From assembly GCA_964473155.1 (NCBI GenBank), contig CAYYNT010000008.1, forward strand, positions 35,423 to 99,422: DNA of 64,000 bases. The letters are read 5' to 3'. Of this stretch, positions 47,387 to 57,140 are shown one piece after another; position 1 is the stretch's first letter; the number at the start of each line of letters is the position of its first letter. The stretch is from JAJFUG01 sp964473155 (GTDB lineage Bacteria; Gemmatimonadota; Glassbacteria; GWA2-58-10). A program made the position numbers and the translations under genes. The notes below the pieces were generated by a model. The model had not been told where the DNA came from, did not search any database, and saw only the letters and a list, made by a program, of their open reading frames with translations.

Positions 47387-49933
47387 ATGAAAAAGATATG
47401 GCTGTTTCCGCTGGCCGTGTTATCGCCGTTTATTTTTTTCTTGTCTTCAAATAGCCTAAAAGCTCAAGACGTTACGATGGCGGGCGGGGGTGTTGTCAGG
47501 TATGCGGAGGATGTCAACCATGACGGAACGGTGAACATTGCGGATGTTGCCGCCCTGTTGCGCCTGGGCCGGGACAACCTTTTGAGTTCGCGGTCGGATT
47601 TCAACGGGGACGGACGGGTGGGGCTGCTGGATGCCCTGGTGTTGCTTCTGCGCATCTCCCGTTCCGACCTGCATCCCCTGCCCGCCGTGGCCTCGGAATG
47701 GAAAGTACTGGGTCCGGGAGGCGGCGGAGGGATGTTCATCCCCACGGTCGACCCGTTCGATCCCGGTCACGTGCTGCTGGTCTGCGACATGACCGGGGCC
47801 TATGTGACTTTCGATGACGGTGCCAGTTGGAAAATGTTCAACCTCCGCACCGGGGTGGCGGATTTCGAGTTCGATCCGCTGAACCAGGGAGTGGTCTATG
47901 CCGCCAACACAGGGCTGTGGCGCAGCGAGGACGGGGGCCGGGGCTGGAGCCTGGTCTGGCCCGCCACCGGGGACATCACGCTCGAACGCATGGTCGGCGA
48001 CCACGCCGAGCAGTCGTTCCTCACCAGCAGCGGATTGCCGGACGCGGAGCTGGACAAGGTGCGGGTCGATCCGGCGGACGGGTCGCATATCTATATCGGG
48101 CTGGGACAGTGGTGGAACGGTCCGGCCAAGGTTCTGTACTCACGCGACCGCGGGGAGAGCTGGAGCACGCTGGCCGCGGTCCCCGGCCAGCAGATAATGG
48201 CCATCTTCCCCGGAAGCTGGTGGGACAAGCCGGACGAGGCGCTGATCGTGACCGATGCGGCCTGTATCCGGGCCAGCGAGACGACCGGCGACACGGTGAG
48301 CGTGCCCCTGCCGGACTCGCCGGTGCTCGACGCGGACGGCGGCAAGGGGAGCAGCGCGGCCACGCTCTATGTCCTGACCGCGCTGCGCAAGTCCGGCCAG
48401 AGCTTTATCGGCGGGATGCACCGCTCGACCGATCTCGGCGCTACCTGGACCCGGATCGACAGCAGCCTGACCAGCAGCACGGAGACTCCAACCTACAACA
48501 CCCTGGCGGTCTGCCAGGAAAACCCTTCCGTGGTCTACCTGTCCTGCACATCGTTCCCGGCCAACCGGGTCGGCATATTCAAGACCTCGGACAGCGGCAA
48601 TACCTGGAAATGGGTTCTGAGTGAGGACTGGAGCTCCTATGTCACCAACAACATGAAAGACGCCTGGCTCACCCGCGAATACGGCCACGGTTACGTGGGC
48701 GCGCCTTTCGGTCTTGGGGTATGCGCCAGGGACACCAACACCTGTTACGCTTCCACAGGCAACTCTTTCCGCACGCGCGACGGAGGCAAGAGCTGGGAGG
48801 CGGTTTACAGCAACGAGACCAGCGCCGACGCCTGGACCAGCCGCGGCCTGGATGTCACCACCTGCTACGGCGTGCATTTCGATCCGTTCGACAGCCTGCA
48901 CATTTTCATCACCTACACCGATATCGGGCTTTTCCAGTCGCACGACGGGGGCAAAAGCTGGATCCATGCGGTCAAAGGGGTGAGCGGCGATGTGGTCAAC
49001 ACCTGTTACTGGATGGAGTTCGATCCCGGCACGCCGAACCTGATATGGTCTGTCTGGAGCAACTGGCATGACCTCCCGCGCATGAAAATGTTCAACTCCA
49101 ACTGGCCCAACGCCCGCGGCGTCCCGATGCGCAGCCTGGACGGCGGGAACACGTGGGGGGCCGCCAATTACGGCGCTCCGGGCGATGCGCCCTATACCCA
49201 CATCCTGGTCGACCCGAACAGCCCGAAAGACAACCGCACCCTCTACACCTGCGCGTTCGGCAAGGGAGTGTACAAGTCGGTGGACGGCGGCAAACGCTGG
49301 GCCGAGGCCTCGAATGGCCTGGGATCGAACCGCAGCGCCTGGCGCATCGCCCGGGCGGCGGACAGCACTCTCTACCTGGTGGTGGTGCGTAACGGCACGG
49401 AACGTGTCGTTATCCCCGGCGCGCTTTACCGCAGCACGGACGGCGCCCGGTCATGGCAGAACGTTCCGCTGCCAGCCGGAGTCAGCGGGCCGAACGACCT
49501 GGCCCTCGACCCCTCGGACAGCCGGATCATGTACCTTAGCTGCTGGCCCTGGACCGACCGGAATGTCTATCCCTCGGTCGAGCGCAACGGCGGACTTTAC
49601 CGCAGCCTGGACGGCGGAGCGAGCTGGGAGCTGGTGTTCCACGAGAACGCGCATGTCTATGCCGCGGCCATTGATCCTGACAATCCGGCCACTGTGGTCA
49701 TCAACACTTTCGACAGCGCCGCTTTCCGCAGCGATGACCGCGGGCGGAGTTGGAGACGCATCGAGGGCTACAATTTCAAGTGGGGCCACCGCCCGATTTT
49801 AGACCCGCGCCATCCGGGCATGCTCTATCTGACCACTTTCGGAGGCAGCGTGTTCTATGGCCCGGCGGAGGGGATTCCAGGGGCGGATGAGGCCCTGCGC
49901 AACTGGTCATCCATCTGGCGCTGGGGACAATGA
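47387..49933 (+). CDS. Secreted BNR/sortilin-type propeller with N-terminal dockerin
   Basis: 848 residues from the ATG at 47387 (AGGA upstream; a longer in-frame start would precede the signal peptide). The signal peptide is MKKIWLFPLAVLSPFIFFLSS..., followed at about 40-93 by a dockerin with two calcium loops (DVNHDGTVNIAD, DFNGDGRVGLLD). The rest is a large propeller with at least ten Asp-boxes of the form S/TxDxGxxW: DDGASW, EDGGRGW, SRDRGESW, TSDSGNTW, RDGGKSW, SHDGGKSW, SLDGGNTW, SVDGGKRW, SLDGGASW, SDDRGRSW. That matches sortilin/GH74-type folds. It may bind or hydrolyse a xyloglucan-like polymer or act as an adhesin; GH74 catalytic Asps cannot be fixed by eye. A dockerin at the N-terminus is unusual. 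Confidence 0.85.
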   Translation: MKKIWLFPLAVLSPFIFFLSSNSLKAQDVTMAGGGVVRYAEDVNHDGTVNIADVAALLRLGRDNLLSSRSDFNGDGRVGLLDALVLLLRISRSDLHPLPAVASEWKVLGPGGGGGMFIPTVDPFDPGHVLLVCDMTGAYVTFDDGASWKMFNLRTGVADFEFDPLNQGVVYAANTGLWRSEDGGRGWSLVWPATGDITLERMVGDHAEQSFLTSSGLPDAELDKVRVDPADGSHIYIGLGQWWNGPAKVLYSRDRGESWSTLAAVPGQQIMAIFPGSWWDKPDEALIVTDAACIRASETTGDTVSVPLPDSPVLDADGGKGSSAATLYVLTALRKSGQSFIGGMHRSTDLGATWTRIDSSLTSSTETPTYNTLAVCQENPSVVYLSCTSFPANRVGIFKTSDSGNTWKWVLSEDWSSYVTNNMKDAWLTREYGHGYVGAPFGLGVCARDTNTCYASTGNSFRTRDGGKSWEAVYSNETSADAWTSRGLDVTTCYGVHFDPFDSLHIFITYTDIGLFQSHDGGKSWIHAVKGVSGDVVNTCYWMEFDPGTPNLIWSVWSNWHDLPRMKMFNSNWPNARGVPMRSLDGGNTWGAANYGAPGDAPYTHILVDPNSPKDNRTLYTCAFGKGVYKSVDGGKRWAEASNGLGSNRSAWRIARAADSTLYLVVVRNGTERVVIPGALYRSTDGARSWQNVPLPAGVSGPNDLALDPSDSRIMYLSCWPWTDRNVYPSVERNGGLYRSLDGGASWELVFHENAHVYAAAIDPDNPATVVINTFDSAAFRSDDRGRSWRRIEGYNFKWGHRPILDPRHPGMLYLTTFGGSVFYGPAEGIPGADEALRNWSSIWRWGQ

Positions 49934-50014
49934 TCCTGCGGATAAACCAATTTTTTTATTCGATTCGTGCTTGACTTATTATCTCGAACGCCCGTCACCG
50001 GGCAGGGAGCGGGT

Positions 50015-51730
50015 ATGAAACGAATACCGGTCAGAGCGGCTTTGATCCTGTGCTGCCTGGTCGCAGCGCTGGCTGCCGGATGCGGCGGCAAAAAGCCCTA
50101 CCCGTACCGCTGGTTCTACCTGAGTAACCTGCTGAATAGCGACGCCGCGGTGGACTCCGTGGAAAAGGTGGTGAAACTCGCCTCTGATCACGGTCTCAAC
50201 GGCATGCTGATGTTTTCCAGGTTCGATTATATCAGCCTTCAGGATGACGCCTGGCGGGAACGCCTGAAGAAAGTGGCCGCAATCTGCAAGGATAACGGTG
50301 TGGAGCTTGTCCCGCGCTGCCTGGACATGGGCTACAACGATGAAACTCTCCTCCACCACAAAGCCGACCTGGCCGAGGGCCTGCCCGTGGAAAACGCTCT
50401 GTTCGTGGTGGATGACGGTAAGGCCGCGCTCGTCCCTGATCCGGATACAGGCCTTGAAAACGGCTCTTTCGAGGTCTACACCGACGACCTTCCCGAGGGC
50501 TTCACGGCCGCCGACAGCACCGCTCCCGGCAGGACCATATTCATCGATGAGGCCCAGGCCGCCGAGGGCAAAGTTTCTTTGCGGATCGAGGTGGCCAGCG
50601 CCCTGCCTGAATTGTCCCCCATCATCTCCACCAGGTTGCCCGTAACCCCGCACCGCGTCTACCGTCTCAGCGGACAGGTCCGCACGGCAGACATCCGGAG
50701 CGGCGGGGATGTTTTCCCGTTCATGATTCAGGGCGGCAACGGCAATCGGCTGAACTATTTTATCCCGCCGGTCCCTGCCAGCGGGGAGTGGGTGCGGGTG
50801 GACCTGGGATTCAACAGCCTGGACCAGGACAGCGTCATTATCTCCGTGGCCGCGCCGGAGGGCGTGGGAGTGTTCTGGGTGGATGACCTCCGCCTCGAAG
50901 AGATCGGTCCGCTGAACATCCTGCGCCGCCCGGGAACGCCTTTCACCGTGAAAAGCGAGAAAGACGGCACGCTGTACGAGGAGGGACGCGACTTTGCGCC
51001 CGTGACCGACACCCTGCGCGATTTCAGGTTCAGCCACGACGCGCCCTCGATAACTCTCCTGCCCGGAGGGAGAATCAGGGACGGTGAAAGGCTGCGGGTG
51101 AGCTGGTATCACGGTACGACGATATACCATCATCAGGTGGTGGGCTGCATGTCCGAGCCCGAGGTCTACGAGATATGGAAAGAACAGGTCAAAATAATCG
51201 ATGACCTGATTTCCCCGCAGAAATATTTCCTGAGCGTTGATGAACTGCGCATGGCCGGGACATGCGCCGCCTGCCGCGAGCGCGGCCTGACTCCCGGACA
51301 GCTTGTCGCCGATTGCGCGCGCAGGCAGGTGGAAATAGTCCGCGCGGTCAATCCACAGGCCGAGCTGTTCATCTGGTCGGACATGTTCGATCCCAATCAC
51401 AACGCCGATCAGCGCGGACAGTATTATCTGGCCTCCGGAGATTTCTATGGTTCGTGGGAAGGCCTGCCGCGCGACCTGGTGATAGCCTGCTGGTATTTTG
51501 AAAAACGGCGCGCAAGCCTGGACCATTTCTCCGCTCTGGGTTTCAGAACCCTGGCCTGCGGCTTCTATGAAGCCAAAGACATGGAGCATGACAAAGCCTG
51601 GCTCGAAGCCCTGGACAGCACGGTGGGCGCGATGGGGATCATGTACACCACCTGGAACGGTGATTACAGCCTTCTGGCCGAGTTCGGCGACCTGGTGGAA
51701 AACCATCCGGCAGGGAAGGGGATTAGATAG
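50015..51730 (+). CDS. GH20-like TIM-barrel lipoprotein with inserted beta-sandwich
   Basis: 571 residues from the ATG at 50015 (GGGAGCGGG upstream). The lipobox LAAGC makes it a lipoprotein. After the start (YPYRWFYLSNLL) the barrel begins with strand GLNGMLMFSRFDYIS; residues of about 155-330 are a carbohydrate-binding-like beta-sandwich (NGSFEVYTDDLPEGF, FWVDDLRLEEIG) inserted in the barrel. The barrel resumes with FLSVDELRM, where an Asp-Glu pair stands at the position used as the catalytic pair in GH20-type hexosaminidases, and ends with Trp-rich strands. It is probably a hexosaminidase-like or related glycoside hydrolase; the exact family is unsure. The neighbour at 47387 lies upstream and the M6 protease downstream. 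Confidence 0.6.
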   Translation: MKRIPVRAALILCCLVAALAAGCGGKKPYPYRWFYLSNLLNSDAAVDSVEKVVKLASDHGLNGMLMFSRFDYISLQDDAWRERLKKVAAICKDNGVELVPRCLDMGYNDETLLHHKADLAEGLPVENALFVVDDGKAALVPDPDTGLENGSFEVYTDDLPEGFTAADSTAPGRTIFIDEAQAAEGKVSLRIEVASALPELSPIISTRLPVTPHRVYRLSGQVRTADIRSGGDVFPFMIQGGNGNRLNYFIPPVPASGEWVRVDLGFNSLDQDSVIISVAAPEGVGVFWVDDLRLEEIGPLNILRRPGTPFTVKSEKDGTLYEEGRDFAPVTDTLRDFRFSHDAPSITLLPGGRIRDGERLRVSWYHGTTIYHHQVVGCMSEPEVYEIWKEQVKIIDDLISPQKYFLSVDELRMAGTCAACRERGLTPGQLVADCARRQVEIVRAVNPQAELFIWSDMFDPNHNADQRGQYYLASGDFYGSWEGLPRDLVIACWYFEKRRASLDHFSALGFRTLACGFYEAKDMEHDKAWLEALDSTVGAMGIMYTTWNGDYSLLAEFGDLVENHPAGKGIR

Positions 51731-51774
51731 CTTCAATCGCCGCAGGGAAGACAGATAATAAAAGCGGATAACCG

Positions 51775-51803
51775 TTGACCGGTCCGCCTGTATGTGATAC
51801 AAT
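51775..51803 (+). promoter_or_regulatory. Strong sigma70-type promoter of the M6 protease
   Basis: TTGACC (51775-51780), a 17-base spacer and TACAAT (51798-51803): five of six consensus bases in each box at optimal spacing, about 58 bases before the ATG at 51861. Confidence 0.6.
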
Positions 51804-51860
51804 CGCCTGATCGACTCCGGTCGCCGGTTTGTAAGGTCAGGTCCTTTTCAGGAGAGAGAT

Positions 51861-54578
51861 ATGAAGCGCTGGCTCGTGATGTGTATCGCGGTTTTGTCTC
51901 TGCTTTCGGCAGCGGGTCTTTATTCGGCGACTCCTGGAAACCAGTCCGGCAAGAGGGTATTCAGGGAATGGCAGCCCCCGGTTTCCGATCCGTCGAAAAG
52001 GCAATTCGGCGACCCGTCCTGGGCCAGGCGTATGCGCGAACGCCGTCTCCTGCGCGAAAAAATAGCCTCCGGCCGTACGGAACTGGCCGCCACCCTTCGC
52101 AGCGACAATTTCAGCCTGCCGGTGCTGCTCGGAAATTTCAGCGATGAGACTAATATCAAGAGCCGCGATGAGTTCCAGACCGTTCTGTTCGGCCAGAACC
52201 CCAGCGGCTCGATGATCGATTTCTACCGCGAGATTTCCTACGGCCAGTTCGAGCTTTCCGGCATGGTTTACGGCTGGTTCGGCTCGGACCAGAACAAAGC
52301 CTATTACGTGGACAAGAACGCGCCGTATGAGTTTGTCCGGGATATTGCGGCCAAGGCCGACCCCACGGTGAATTATGCGAATTATGACAACGACGGGCCG
52401 GACGGCGTGCCCAACTCCGGGGATGATGACGGTTACGTGGACGCGGTCTACGTAATCTGCCCCGGCTACGAGGACAACGAGGCTTTCCATGCCCACATGT
52501 GGACTCTGGAATCCTCCGGACTGGGTGAATACGAAACTGATGATCCCGCAATCGGCGGCGGAAATATCAAAATCAACACCTATGCCATAACCGAGGAACT
52601 TTTCAGCGGTGACAGCGAAAACTATGTTATACAGCCTATCGGCACCCTGTGCCATGAGTTCGGGCATATCCTCGGCCTGCCTGACCTGTATGACCGCACC
52701 GGGGATGACCAGGAGCCCGATTTCCGTAATTCAGAGGGCCTGGGCCAGTGGTGCCTGATGGGCAGCGGCAATTACGGCGCGGATGGCGGCACGCCATCCC
52801 GGCCGGTGCAAATGTCCGCCTGGTGCAAAATTCAAATGGGCTGGATAAGCCCTACCGTGGTCAGCTCGAACGGCCAGGTGAGTCTGGCGCAGGTCGAGAC
52901 CAATCCAACCGCGCTCAAAATATGGGAAGACTCCTATCACAGTTTCCGCTATTTCCTGATCGAGAACCGGCAGGCGGCCGGGTTCGACCGCGATGTTCCC
53001 AATCCCGGAATGCTGATATACCACGTGGATGAGAGCCGCACCTGGGACATGGACGCCTATGCAGGTCCAGGCAACGACGACTACCGAATGAAGCTGGTGG
53101 ACCTGGAAGAGGCGGACGGTGTGGATGACCTGGACAACGGCGTGAACCGCTCGGACGGCGGCGACCCGTTCCCCGGAAGCAGCGGCGCCCGGACTTTCGA
53201 TGACAGCTCCACGCCGAACAGCAAAGACGGGCAGGGCAACTCCACCGGTATCGCCATCCGCGAGATTTCGGACCCCGGCGAAACCATGACCGCCATGGTT
53301 ACGGTGCGCAGCGACAACGGCTACACCCTGGCCTACGACGAAAAGGGTATGAACGAATTCTTCACCTACAGCGGCTCGAACAACTGGGTGGGAGTGCAAT
53401 TCACTGCGGCTCAGTCCGGTAAACTGGAAGCTCTGATCCTGGGCATCTACGATGAGGATGTCCTGAACTATCAGATAAGGATTTACGACGGTCTTTCGGG
53501 AGGCGTTCCGGGAAACCTTCTGGCCACCCAGTCTTTCACCGCACAGGGCCAGGCCTGGCAAACAGTCACACTGGATAATCCCATTGAACTGACCGAGAAC
53601 GCCGAATTCTTCGTGGCCGTCAACGGCATTGCCACCTACGCCGCCGATGGAAAAGGCGCTGTCTCCGGCAAATCATTCTTCTCCAACAACGGAACGAGTT
53701 TTTCACCCCTGATCGGATTGTCGGGCAATGTGGATTATACACTGCGCGCACTTATCCGCACCGCCGGCGGAACAACCGAGCCTACGCAGGAGTTGTTCAC
53801 CGGGGCGATAGGGGACTGCACTGTCACCGCCACCACGGGTTATTACGACCTCTGGGTGGAAATTGAATCGGCGCAGGCCGGAGCGGCGATCTACCTGATC
53901 GCCGGCACGGACGAAGGCGCCAGCTTCCCGGACACCGTGGTCTGCACCGCCTCGGGGAACCGTTATACCGGCAAGCTCGCCGCGCTTCCGGGCGGTTCGC
54001 ACTATTATTTCTACTTCGAGGGCCGTTCCAAAGACGGATTCCTGCATACCATGCCGCTTTTCGTCCCGGCCAACTACTACACGCTGACTGTTGACGCTCC
54101 AAAACCATTTTTCACCCGGTCGACCGGCAACCCCTCGTTCTCCACAACCAGCGGCTATTACCAGCTCTGGGCGGATGTCGACCCATCCTATTCAGTCACG
54201 TCAGTCAAGCTGATCGCCAGGAAAAGCGGGAGCGCAAGTTTCTCGGACACGGTGGCCTGCACCCGCTCGGGCAACCGCTTCACCGGCCAGCTCGCCGCGT
54301 TGCCTATCGGTTCGAGCTATTCGTTCTTCTTCCTGGGGACGGAAACCGGCGGCGCGCAGCACCGTCTGCCGGAGAACGCCCCCGCCGGTCTGTATACAGC
54401 TACCGTAAGCGGCAGCGGTGACCTGGACGGGAACGGCAAGACCGATGTGTTCGACCTTCTTGCCATCCTCAAGGTCCTGGGCGGGTCCTCTTCCCCCAGC
54501 CAGGGATCGGACCTGAACAACGACGGCAAGACGGATGTGTTCGACCTGCTCGCCCTGCTTAAAAAACTGGCGCAATGA
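51861..54578 (+). CDS. Secreted M6-family metalloprotease with C-terminal dockerin
   Basis: 905 residues; GGAGAGAG before the ATG. A signal peptide (to about SAAGLYSA) and propeptide precede the catalytic domain with the zinc motif HEFGH (265-269) in LCHEFGHILGLPDLYD, followed by the M6 features GQWCLMGSGNYG and IENRQAAGFDRD. After it comes a beta-rich domain (FTYSGSNNWVGVQFT), then two homologous ~100-residue repeats (TGYYDLWVEIE and SGYYQLWADVD), then a dockerin at about 853-905 with loops DLDGNGKTDVFD and DLNNDGKTDVFD. M6 enzymes (immune-inhibitor A type) are extracellular proteases. It has its own promoter and a long-stem terminator. Confidence 0.9.
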   Translation: MKRWLVMCIAVLSLLSAAGLYSATPGNQSGKRVFREWQPPVSDPSKRQFGDPSWARRMRERRLLREKIASGRTELAATLRSDNFSLPVLLGNFSDETNIKSRDEFQTVLFGQNPSGSMIDFYREISYGQFELSGMVYGWFGSDQNKAYYVDKNAPYEFVRDIAAKADPTVNYANYDNDGPDGVPNSGDDDGYVDAVYVICPGYEDNEAFHAHMWTLESSGLGEYETDDPAIGGGNIKINTYAITEELFSGDSENYVIQPIGTLCHEFGHILGLPDLYDRTGDDQEPDFRNSEGLGQWCLMGSGNYGADGGTPSRPVQMSAWCKIQMGWISPTVVSSNGQVSLAQVETNPTALKIWEDSYHSFRYFLIENRQAAGFDRDVPNPGMLIYHVDESRTWDMDAYAGPGNDDYRMKLVDLEEADGVDDLDNGVNRSDGGDPFPGSSGARTFDDSSTPNSKDGQGNSTGIAIREISDPGETMTAMVTVRSDNGYTLAYDEKGMNEFFTYSGSNNWVGVQFTAAQSGKLEALILGIYDEDVLNYQIRIYDGLSGGVPGNLLATQSFTAQGQAWQTVTLDNPIELTENAEFFVAVNGIATYAADGKGAVSGKSFFSNNGTSFSPLIGLSGNVDYTLRALIRTAGGTTEPTQELFTGAIGDCTVTATTGYYDLWVEIESAQAGAAIYLIAGTDEGASFPDTVVCTASGNRYTGKLAALPGGSHYYFYFEGRSKDGFLHTMPLFVPANYYTLTVDAPKPFFTRSTGNPSFSTTSGYYQLWADVDPSYSVTSVKLIARKSGSASFSDTVACTRSGNRFTGQLAALPIGSSYSFFFLGTETGGAQHRLPENAPAGLYTATVSGSGDLDGNGKTDVFDLLAILKVLGGSSSPSQGSDLNNDGKTDVFDLLALLKKLAQ

Positions 54579-54601
54579 GCCGGTAAGTCAGCATAGCTGA
54601 A

Positions 54602-54659
54602 AAGCGGCCGGGAAAGCCGGAGGCGCCGAGCCTCCAAGGCCCCTCCCGGCCGCTTGTTT
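54602..54659 (+). terminator. Long-stem terminator
   Basis: AAGCGGCCGGGA (54602-54613) pairs perfectly with TCCCGGCCGCTT (54644-54655); an inner stem GGAGGC/GCCTCC lies in the loop, and GTTTT follows. It ends the M6 protease transcript. Confidence 0.7.
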
Positions 54660-54698
54660 TGCCGGGAGGTTCCATTTCTCATTCCCGGAATAAATATC

Positions 54699-54727
54699 TT
54701 GAGAACTGTCCGGCAAGCCGCTAATTT
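54699..54727 (+). promoter_or_regulatory. Possible promoter of the heparinase-like gene
   Basis: TTGAGA (54699-54704), 17 bases, TAATTT (54722-54727), about 65 bases before the TTG start at 54794. The -10 box is weak. Confidence 0.35.
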
Positions 54728-54793
54728 TCGGCCGGACAAGGAAACTGCATAATCATACGGTGATTAACCTGAACATTCGTGGAGGAGAGCGCC

Positions 54794-56875
54794 TTGAGCC
54801 TGAAACCGTTTCTCTATCCCCTGCTGATCACGTTGCTTCTTTTACCGTCCGTGAGCCTGGGCGCGGACAATGTTTTCCCAGCGCTGGAGTCGCTCGCCAC
54901 TGTGCGTCCAAGGCTGCTGGTCCGGGGGGATGACTCCACGGGCGGGGTGCCGCTCTCGCGCCTGCGCTCGGACACCCTGCACGCCGAGTTCCAGTCCATG
55001 CTCGCCAAGCTCCGCCAGCAGGAAAGCCCGGCCTGCCGGGCGCTGCTCTGGCTTATGCGCGGCGACAGCGCCATGGCCGACTCGGCCGTGGCGGCGCTCA
55101 AACGTTACCGCTACTCCAAACCCGGCGACACTTTCGATATTTATTTCACCCTGTTCGAGTACGGTCTGGCCTACGACTGGGTCCACGACTACGGCAAGTT
55201 CACGGCCGGGGACCGCGCCGCTGTCCGGGCGCAGTTCTACACCCTGGCCAATACTGACGGCCTGGACATCTGGGGCGACCACATATTCCATAATTACGTC
55301 TGGATGTCGGCCTGCGGCACGGCGATCTGGGCGCTGGCCACGGCCGGAGAGGATACCGATTCGGACCAGCTCTACAACCGGGTGCGAACCTGGCTCAACG
55401 ACGGGCTGTACCCGGGCATGCGCTATTTGGACGGGCTGCCGGGGGAAAGCCTGGGCTACTGGTCGCAGTATGATTTCACCGGCGCGGTCTGGACCGTGCT
55501 GGCCGCCCAGAGCGCCTCGGGCCAGGACATCATGGGCCGGATCGCCGCCGAGTACGGCGGCTGGCTGCGCCGTCAGTTCCTGAACGAAATCCACAGCGTG
55601 CAACCAGACATGCGGTTCCTTCCCTGGGGCGACGTGGTCGGAGGACCCAACGGCAGCGTGACCCACGAGATGGCCGGGGTGCTGGACGCCGCCGCCTGGG
55701 CGCTGAACAGCGGCGAGGGCGCGCGCTTCAGCGACTGGCTGGCCGGGAAGCGCGGCACGGGAAGGTTCTACGGCATGACCTCGATGTACTACATGCTCTA
55801 CACCAAGCACCTGAGCGCCGCGCCGGCCGAGCCTCCCTTGAGTTTCACCGCCGGGGGCGGCGAGCAGGGCGGGCATTTCATCGCCAGAAGCGGCTGGGAT
55901 GACGGGGCCACGGTGCTGGGCTTCGGGGTCAAGGACCATTACGGCGACCACAACCACTACGACCAGGGCGGCTTTGTCATCTACCGCAACGGCTACCTGG
56001 CCGCAGACCCCACGCTCTACAGCACGGTGAACGGGCCGCAGCAGCCGTCGGACGTCCACAGCACGCTCCTGCTGAACAGTAAGACACAGAATGCCCGTCA
56101 TGGCCAGAACCACGGTTCCCTGGACGAGTTCAAGGCCAATCTCAAGACCGGACAGTTCCTGGACACAGGGGATTTCCTGTTCTCCGCCGAGGGCGGGGAC
56201 TGGGCCGCGGCGGCGGGCCAGTATGCGCAGGCTTATCCTTCCGGGATGGTGAAAAGCGTGGTCCGGCAGGTGCTGTTCATCCGCCCGGGCGCGCTGCTGG
56301 TGGTGGACCAACTCCAGGCCCTCTCCGCCGGATCGCTCACCTCGGTGGACTGGCTCCTTCAGTTCGCCCAGTCTCCGGTCAAGGCCGGAGCCGGCCTTTC
56401 CAGCAGCAACGGCAAAAGCTGGCTCAAGTGCCGCCCTGTCTATCCGGACACCACTGTTCCCACGTTGCAGCAGGTGGCTTCTGTCAGCACGTGGCGCGCC
56501 TCATACCGCTATGCGGGCCGCGACACCCTGGTGCTGGCGCATGTGCTGGAGGTTGGGGACAGCGCCGCTGTCCCGGATACCATGACTCAGTTGAGCCTGA
56601 GCCTGGAGGCCGATTCGATCCGGGTCGAGACGGCGGACTATAAATTCGCGCTGGCGCGCGGTGGAAGCTACGGGGTGAGCGGGCTTAAAAAAAAACCGCC
56701 CCGTCAGGCCGGGGACGTGAACGGTGACAGCAGGCTGGACGTGTTCGACCTTCTGGCCCTGCTCAAGGCGCTGGCCGGGTTGCCCTCCACGGGGACTGAA
56801 GCCGATGTGAACGCCGACGGTAAAGCTGATGTATTCGACCTTCTGGCCCTGCTCAAAAAGCTGGCTGGAGGATAA
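54794..56875 (+). CDS. Secreted heparinase II/III-like protein with C-terminal dockerin
   Basis: 693 residues. No ATG fits; a TTG at 54794 has GGAGGAG six bases upstream and yields a perfect signal peptide (MSLKPFLYPLLITLLLLPSVSLGA); a GTG at 54779 would place the ribosome site inside the gene. The helix-rich toroid (about 60-330, with WGDHIFHNYVWMSACG and YWSQYDFTGAV) is followed by the heparinase II/III-type beta domain (HFIARSGWDDGATVLGFGVK, DHYGDHNHYDQGGFVIYRNG). These residues (HNYVW, Tyr, HNHYDQGG) are of the type used in such lyases, so uronic-acid polysaccharide cleavage is likely. A dockerin ends the protein (638-693) with loops DVNGDSRLDVFD and DVNADGKADVFD, nearly the same as those of the M6 protease. 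Confidence 0.88.
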   Translation: MSLKPFLYPLLITLLLLPSVSLGADNVFPALESLATVRPRLLVRGDDSTGGVPLSRLRSDTLHAEFQSMLAKLRQQESPACRALLWLMRGDSAMADSAVAALKRYRYSKPGDTFDIYFTLFEYGLAYDWVHDYGKFTAGDRAAVRAQFYTLANTDGLDIWGDHIFHNYVWMSACGTAIWALATAGEDTDSDQLYNRVRTWLNDGLYPGMRYLDGLPGESLGYWSQYDFTGAVWTVLAAQSASGQDIMGRIAAEYGGWLRRQFLNEIHSVQPDMRFLPWGDVVGGPNGSVTHEMAGVLDAAAWALNSGEGARFSDWLAGKRGTGRFYGMTSMYYMLYTKHLSAAPAEPPLSFTAGGGEQGGHFIARSGWDDGATVLGFGVKDHYGDHNHYDQGGFVIYRNGYLAADPTLYSTVNGPQQPSDVHSTLLLNSKTQNARHGQNHGSLDEFKANLKTGQFLDTGDFLFSAEGGDWAAAAGQYAQAYPSGMVKSVVRQVLFIRPGALLVVDQLQALSAGSLTSVDWLLQFAQSPVKAGAGLSSSNGKSWLKCRPVYPDTTVPTLQQVASVSTWRASYRYAGRDTLVLAHVLEVGDSAAVPDTMTQLSLSLEADSIRVETADYKFALARGGSYGVSGLKKKPPRQAGDVNGDSRLDVFDLLALLKALAGLPSTGTEADVNADGKADVFDLLALLKKLAGG

Positions 56876-57001
56876 TCGGTAGCTGTCTCTGAAAAGTCAG
56901 GATTTGTCCGCATTCTTCGCTTGCAGCACTGCCGGTGTGATATGTAAATAACTGCTTTCTGCCGATGACAGACTATCAAATAACAGAATGCGCCTGCGCG
57001 C

Positions 57002-57023
57002 GGGTGGACAAATGGGTCCACCC
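57002..57023. repeat. 22-bp stem-loop, 8-bp arms
   Basis: GGGTGGAC-AAATGG-GTCCACCC lies in the 265-bp gap between the heparinase-like gene (plus) and the TetR gene (minus), which converge here. It may be a terminator without a T run or another member of the GC-rich palindrome class. Nothing else is seen in the gap. Confidence 0.5.
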
Positions 57024-57140
57024 CTGCGGAGGCAAAACCGGCTTTCAAGACAATCCCTGCATTCTTTCCCGTTCCGCCTGGATGCCATCCATCTTCGGAA
57101 GGCTTCACCGCCGCCGCCATAAGTTCAGCCGCACTGACCG

